Source of the DNA: 34-65-8 sp963529855
Lineage (GTDB): Bacteria > Pseudomonadota > Alphaproteobacteria > Sphingomonadales > Sphingomonadaceae
Reading direction: 5' to 3'
Length of the DNA: 64,000 nucleotides
Assembly (NCBI GenBank): GCA_963529855.1
Contig: CAURZK010000001.1
Location: 1 to 64,000 of the forward strand
This document shows, one piece after another, positions 62,927-64,000 of this stretch; position 1 is the first letter of the stretch, and each line of letters opens with the position of its first letter. The translations under genes and the position numbers were made by a program. The notes below the pieces were generated by a model that ran no database searches, had not been told where the DNA came from, and was given only the letters and a program-made list of their open reading frames with translations.

Positions 62927-64000
62927 ATGGAAATAGAACCGAGTCCGCTGGCCGCCGCCTTCCCCTCCATGCACCCGCTGCCCGGCGTCACGCCGCGCGT
63001 CGCGCGGGCACGGTACAAGCAATGGGACCGTGCCGACCTCACACTGGTTGAACTTGCCGAGGGGACGGCAGTTGCCGGTGTCTTCACCCGCAGCGCCTGC
63101 GCATCGAGCGAGGTCGAGCTGGGGCGCGCCAATATCGGCCAGGGCCGGGCCCGTGCACTGATCGTCAACGCAGGCAATTCCAATGCTTTCACCGGCTATC
63201 GCGGGCGCGAGGCGGTGGAAGGGATCATGGACCAGGTCGCGGCACATCTCGGATGCCCGCGCGAACAGGTGTTTGTCTCCTCCACCGGGGTGATTGGCGT
63301 CCCCCTGCCGCGCGACAAGGCGAGTGCCGGGATCGCGGCCGCGATGTCCGCGTCTCCTGCCAGCTGGGAAGATGCGGCGCGCGCGATCGGCACGACCGAC
63401 ACCTTTCCCAAGGGTGCCAGCGCAAGTGCCATGATCGGTGACAAGCGTGTCGAGCTGGTCGGCATCATCAAGGGCAGCGGGATGATCGCGCCCGACATGG
63501 CCACGATGCTGGGCTATATATTCACCGACGCTGCCGTCGCGCCGGAATTCCTGCAGGAATTGCTGGCGGCGGCAAACGCCCGAACGTTTTCCTGCATCAC
63601 GGTCGACGGCGACACGTCAACCAGCGACACGGTGCTCGCCTTTGCCACGGGCAAGGCGGGTAACCTGCCGCTCCGCTCGTTCGACGATGCCGGGGCGGAT
63701 GCCTTCGCCGCGGCGCTGGAGGATCTCTGCCGGCAACTCGCGCATCTGGTGGTGCGAGACGGCGAAGGCGCGCAGAAATTCATCGAAATCGCCGTGACCG
63801 GTGCAGTCTCTGACGACAGCGCGCGCAAGGTCGGGCTGTCGATCGCCAACTCGCCGCTGGTGAAAACTGCCATCGCGGGCGAGGACGCGAACTGGGGCCG
63901 CGTCGTGATGGCGGTGGGCAAGGCGGGTGAGCCTGCCGACCGCGACCGGCTCTCGATCGGGTTCGGCGGCGTCTGGGCCGCACGCGATGGGCAGCCGCTG
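62927..64000 (+). CDS. argJ: glutamate N-acetyltransferase/amino-acid acetyltransferase ArgJ (3' end outside window)
   Basis: The frame from ATG 62927 is open to the window edge (358 codons), lacking about the last 45 residues. It has PLPGVTPRVARARYK, VNAGNSNAFTG, STGVIGVPLP and the self-cleavage region GMIAPDMATMLGYIFTDA, where Thr of ATML becomes the new N-terminus of the beta chain. The DGDTSTSDT loop and DANWGRVVMAVGKAG follow. It moves acetyl from ornithine to glutamate in arginine synthesis. The ribosome-binding site is weak. Confidence 0.93.
   Translation, partial: MEIEPSPLAAAFPSMHPLPGVTPRVARARYKQWDRADLTLVELAEGTAVAGVFTRSACASSEVELGRANIGQGRARALIVNAGNSNAFTGYRGREAVEGIMDQVAAHLGCPREQVFVSSTGVIGVPLPRDKASAGIAAAMSASPASWEDAARAIGTTDTFPKGASASAMIGDKRVELVGIIKGSGMIAPDMATMLGYIFTDAAVAPEFLQELLAAANARTFSCITVDGDTSTSDTVLAFATGKAGNLPLRSFDDAGADAFAAALEDLCRQLAHLVVRDGEGAQKFIEIAVTGAVSDDSARKVGLSIANSPLVKTAIAGEDANWGRVVMAVGKAGEPADRDRLSIGFGGVWAARDGQPL

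Overview
The window is a high-GC alphaproteobacterial chromosome segment, most likely from the Sphingomonadales (Erythrobacter-like). This is inferred from a Ros/MucR-family regulator, an SdhE-recG-mfd-nadK-tRNA-Asn-secA-argJ housekeeping block, an HWE-family histidine kinase, NasT/NasS-type nitrate control and a possible EcfG-type promoter. No phage, insertion sequence, integrase or CRISPR array is visible. Gene starts below were chosen from ribosome-binding sites, stop-start overlaps and domain boundaries.

Layout. 1-4.0 kb: the 3' end of an alternative oxidase, a single-domain receiver protein, a small membrane protein, a UVR-motif protein, a zinc alcohol dehydrogenase and a MucR-like protein that has lost most zinc ligands. 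4.0-8.9 kb: two divergent GGDEF-EAL proteins; the second is cut by an in-frame TAG inside its EAL domain. 8.9-14.8 kb: a small membrane protein, a YihY/BrkB protein, a membrane protein divergent from a membrane-anchored winged-helix regulator, and an HWE kinase with a one-base deletion. 15.5-20.6 kb: a persulfide/sulfur operon (BigR/SqrR-like ArsR sensor, persulfide dioxygenase, two YeeE/YedE halves, a small phosphatase-like protein, SulP, a TlpA-like thioredoxin). 21.1-26.0 kb: a TetR repressor divergent from a four-gene exporter (FtsX-like permease, ATPase, adaptor, outer-membrane lipoprotein). 26.2 kb: a frameshifted GFA-family gene.

26.7-38.1 kb is a nitrate/nitrite assimilation block: narK divergent from nasT-nasS, then a first NasT-type leader, a porin, an FNT transporter, a PP2C-kinase fusion, a second NasT-type leader, nirB, nirD and cobA. 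No catalytic assimilatory nitrate reductase (nasA) is present here. 38.0-40.7 kb: a methyltransferase carrying two compensating indels, a Tat-exported superoxide dismutase and a chromate transporter. An orphan 3' end of a tRNA follows at 41.15 kb. 41.2-42.8 kb: three small stress-type genes (DUF892, DksA-like, DUF202). 42.8-50.4 kb: a hybrid sensor kinase, a diguanylate cyclase and, across a perfect Fur-type palindrome, a ferric iron ABC transporter. 50.6-64 kb: another diguanylate cyclase, recG, sdhE, mfd, an EAL protein, nadK, tRNA-Asn, secA, a small secreted protein and the start of argJ.

How it works together. The sulfur operon would sense persulfide and oxidise and move sulfur species. 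The nitrate block senses nitrate in the cytoplasm (NasS), releases NasT to antiterminate two leaders, and makes transporters, siroheme and nitrite reductase. Five genes for making or breaking cyclic-di-GMP lie in the window, one facing the iron operon across a Fur site. Four predicted one-base indel sites (in three genes) and one nonsense codon affect accessory genes only; whether these are genuine or sequencing artefacts is the first thing to settle.
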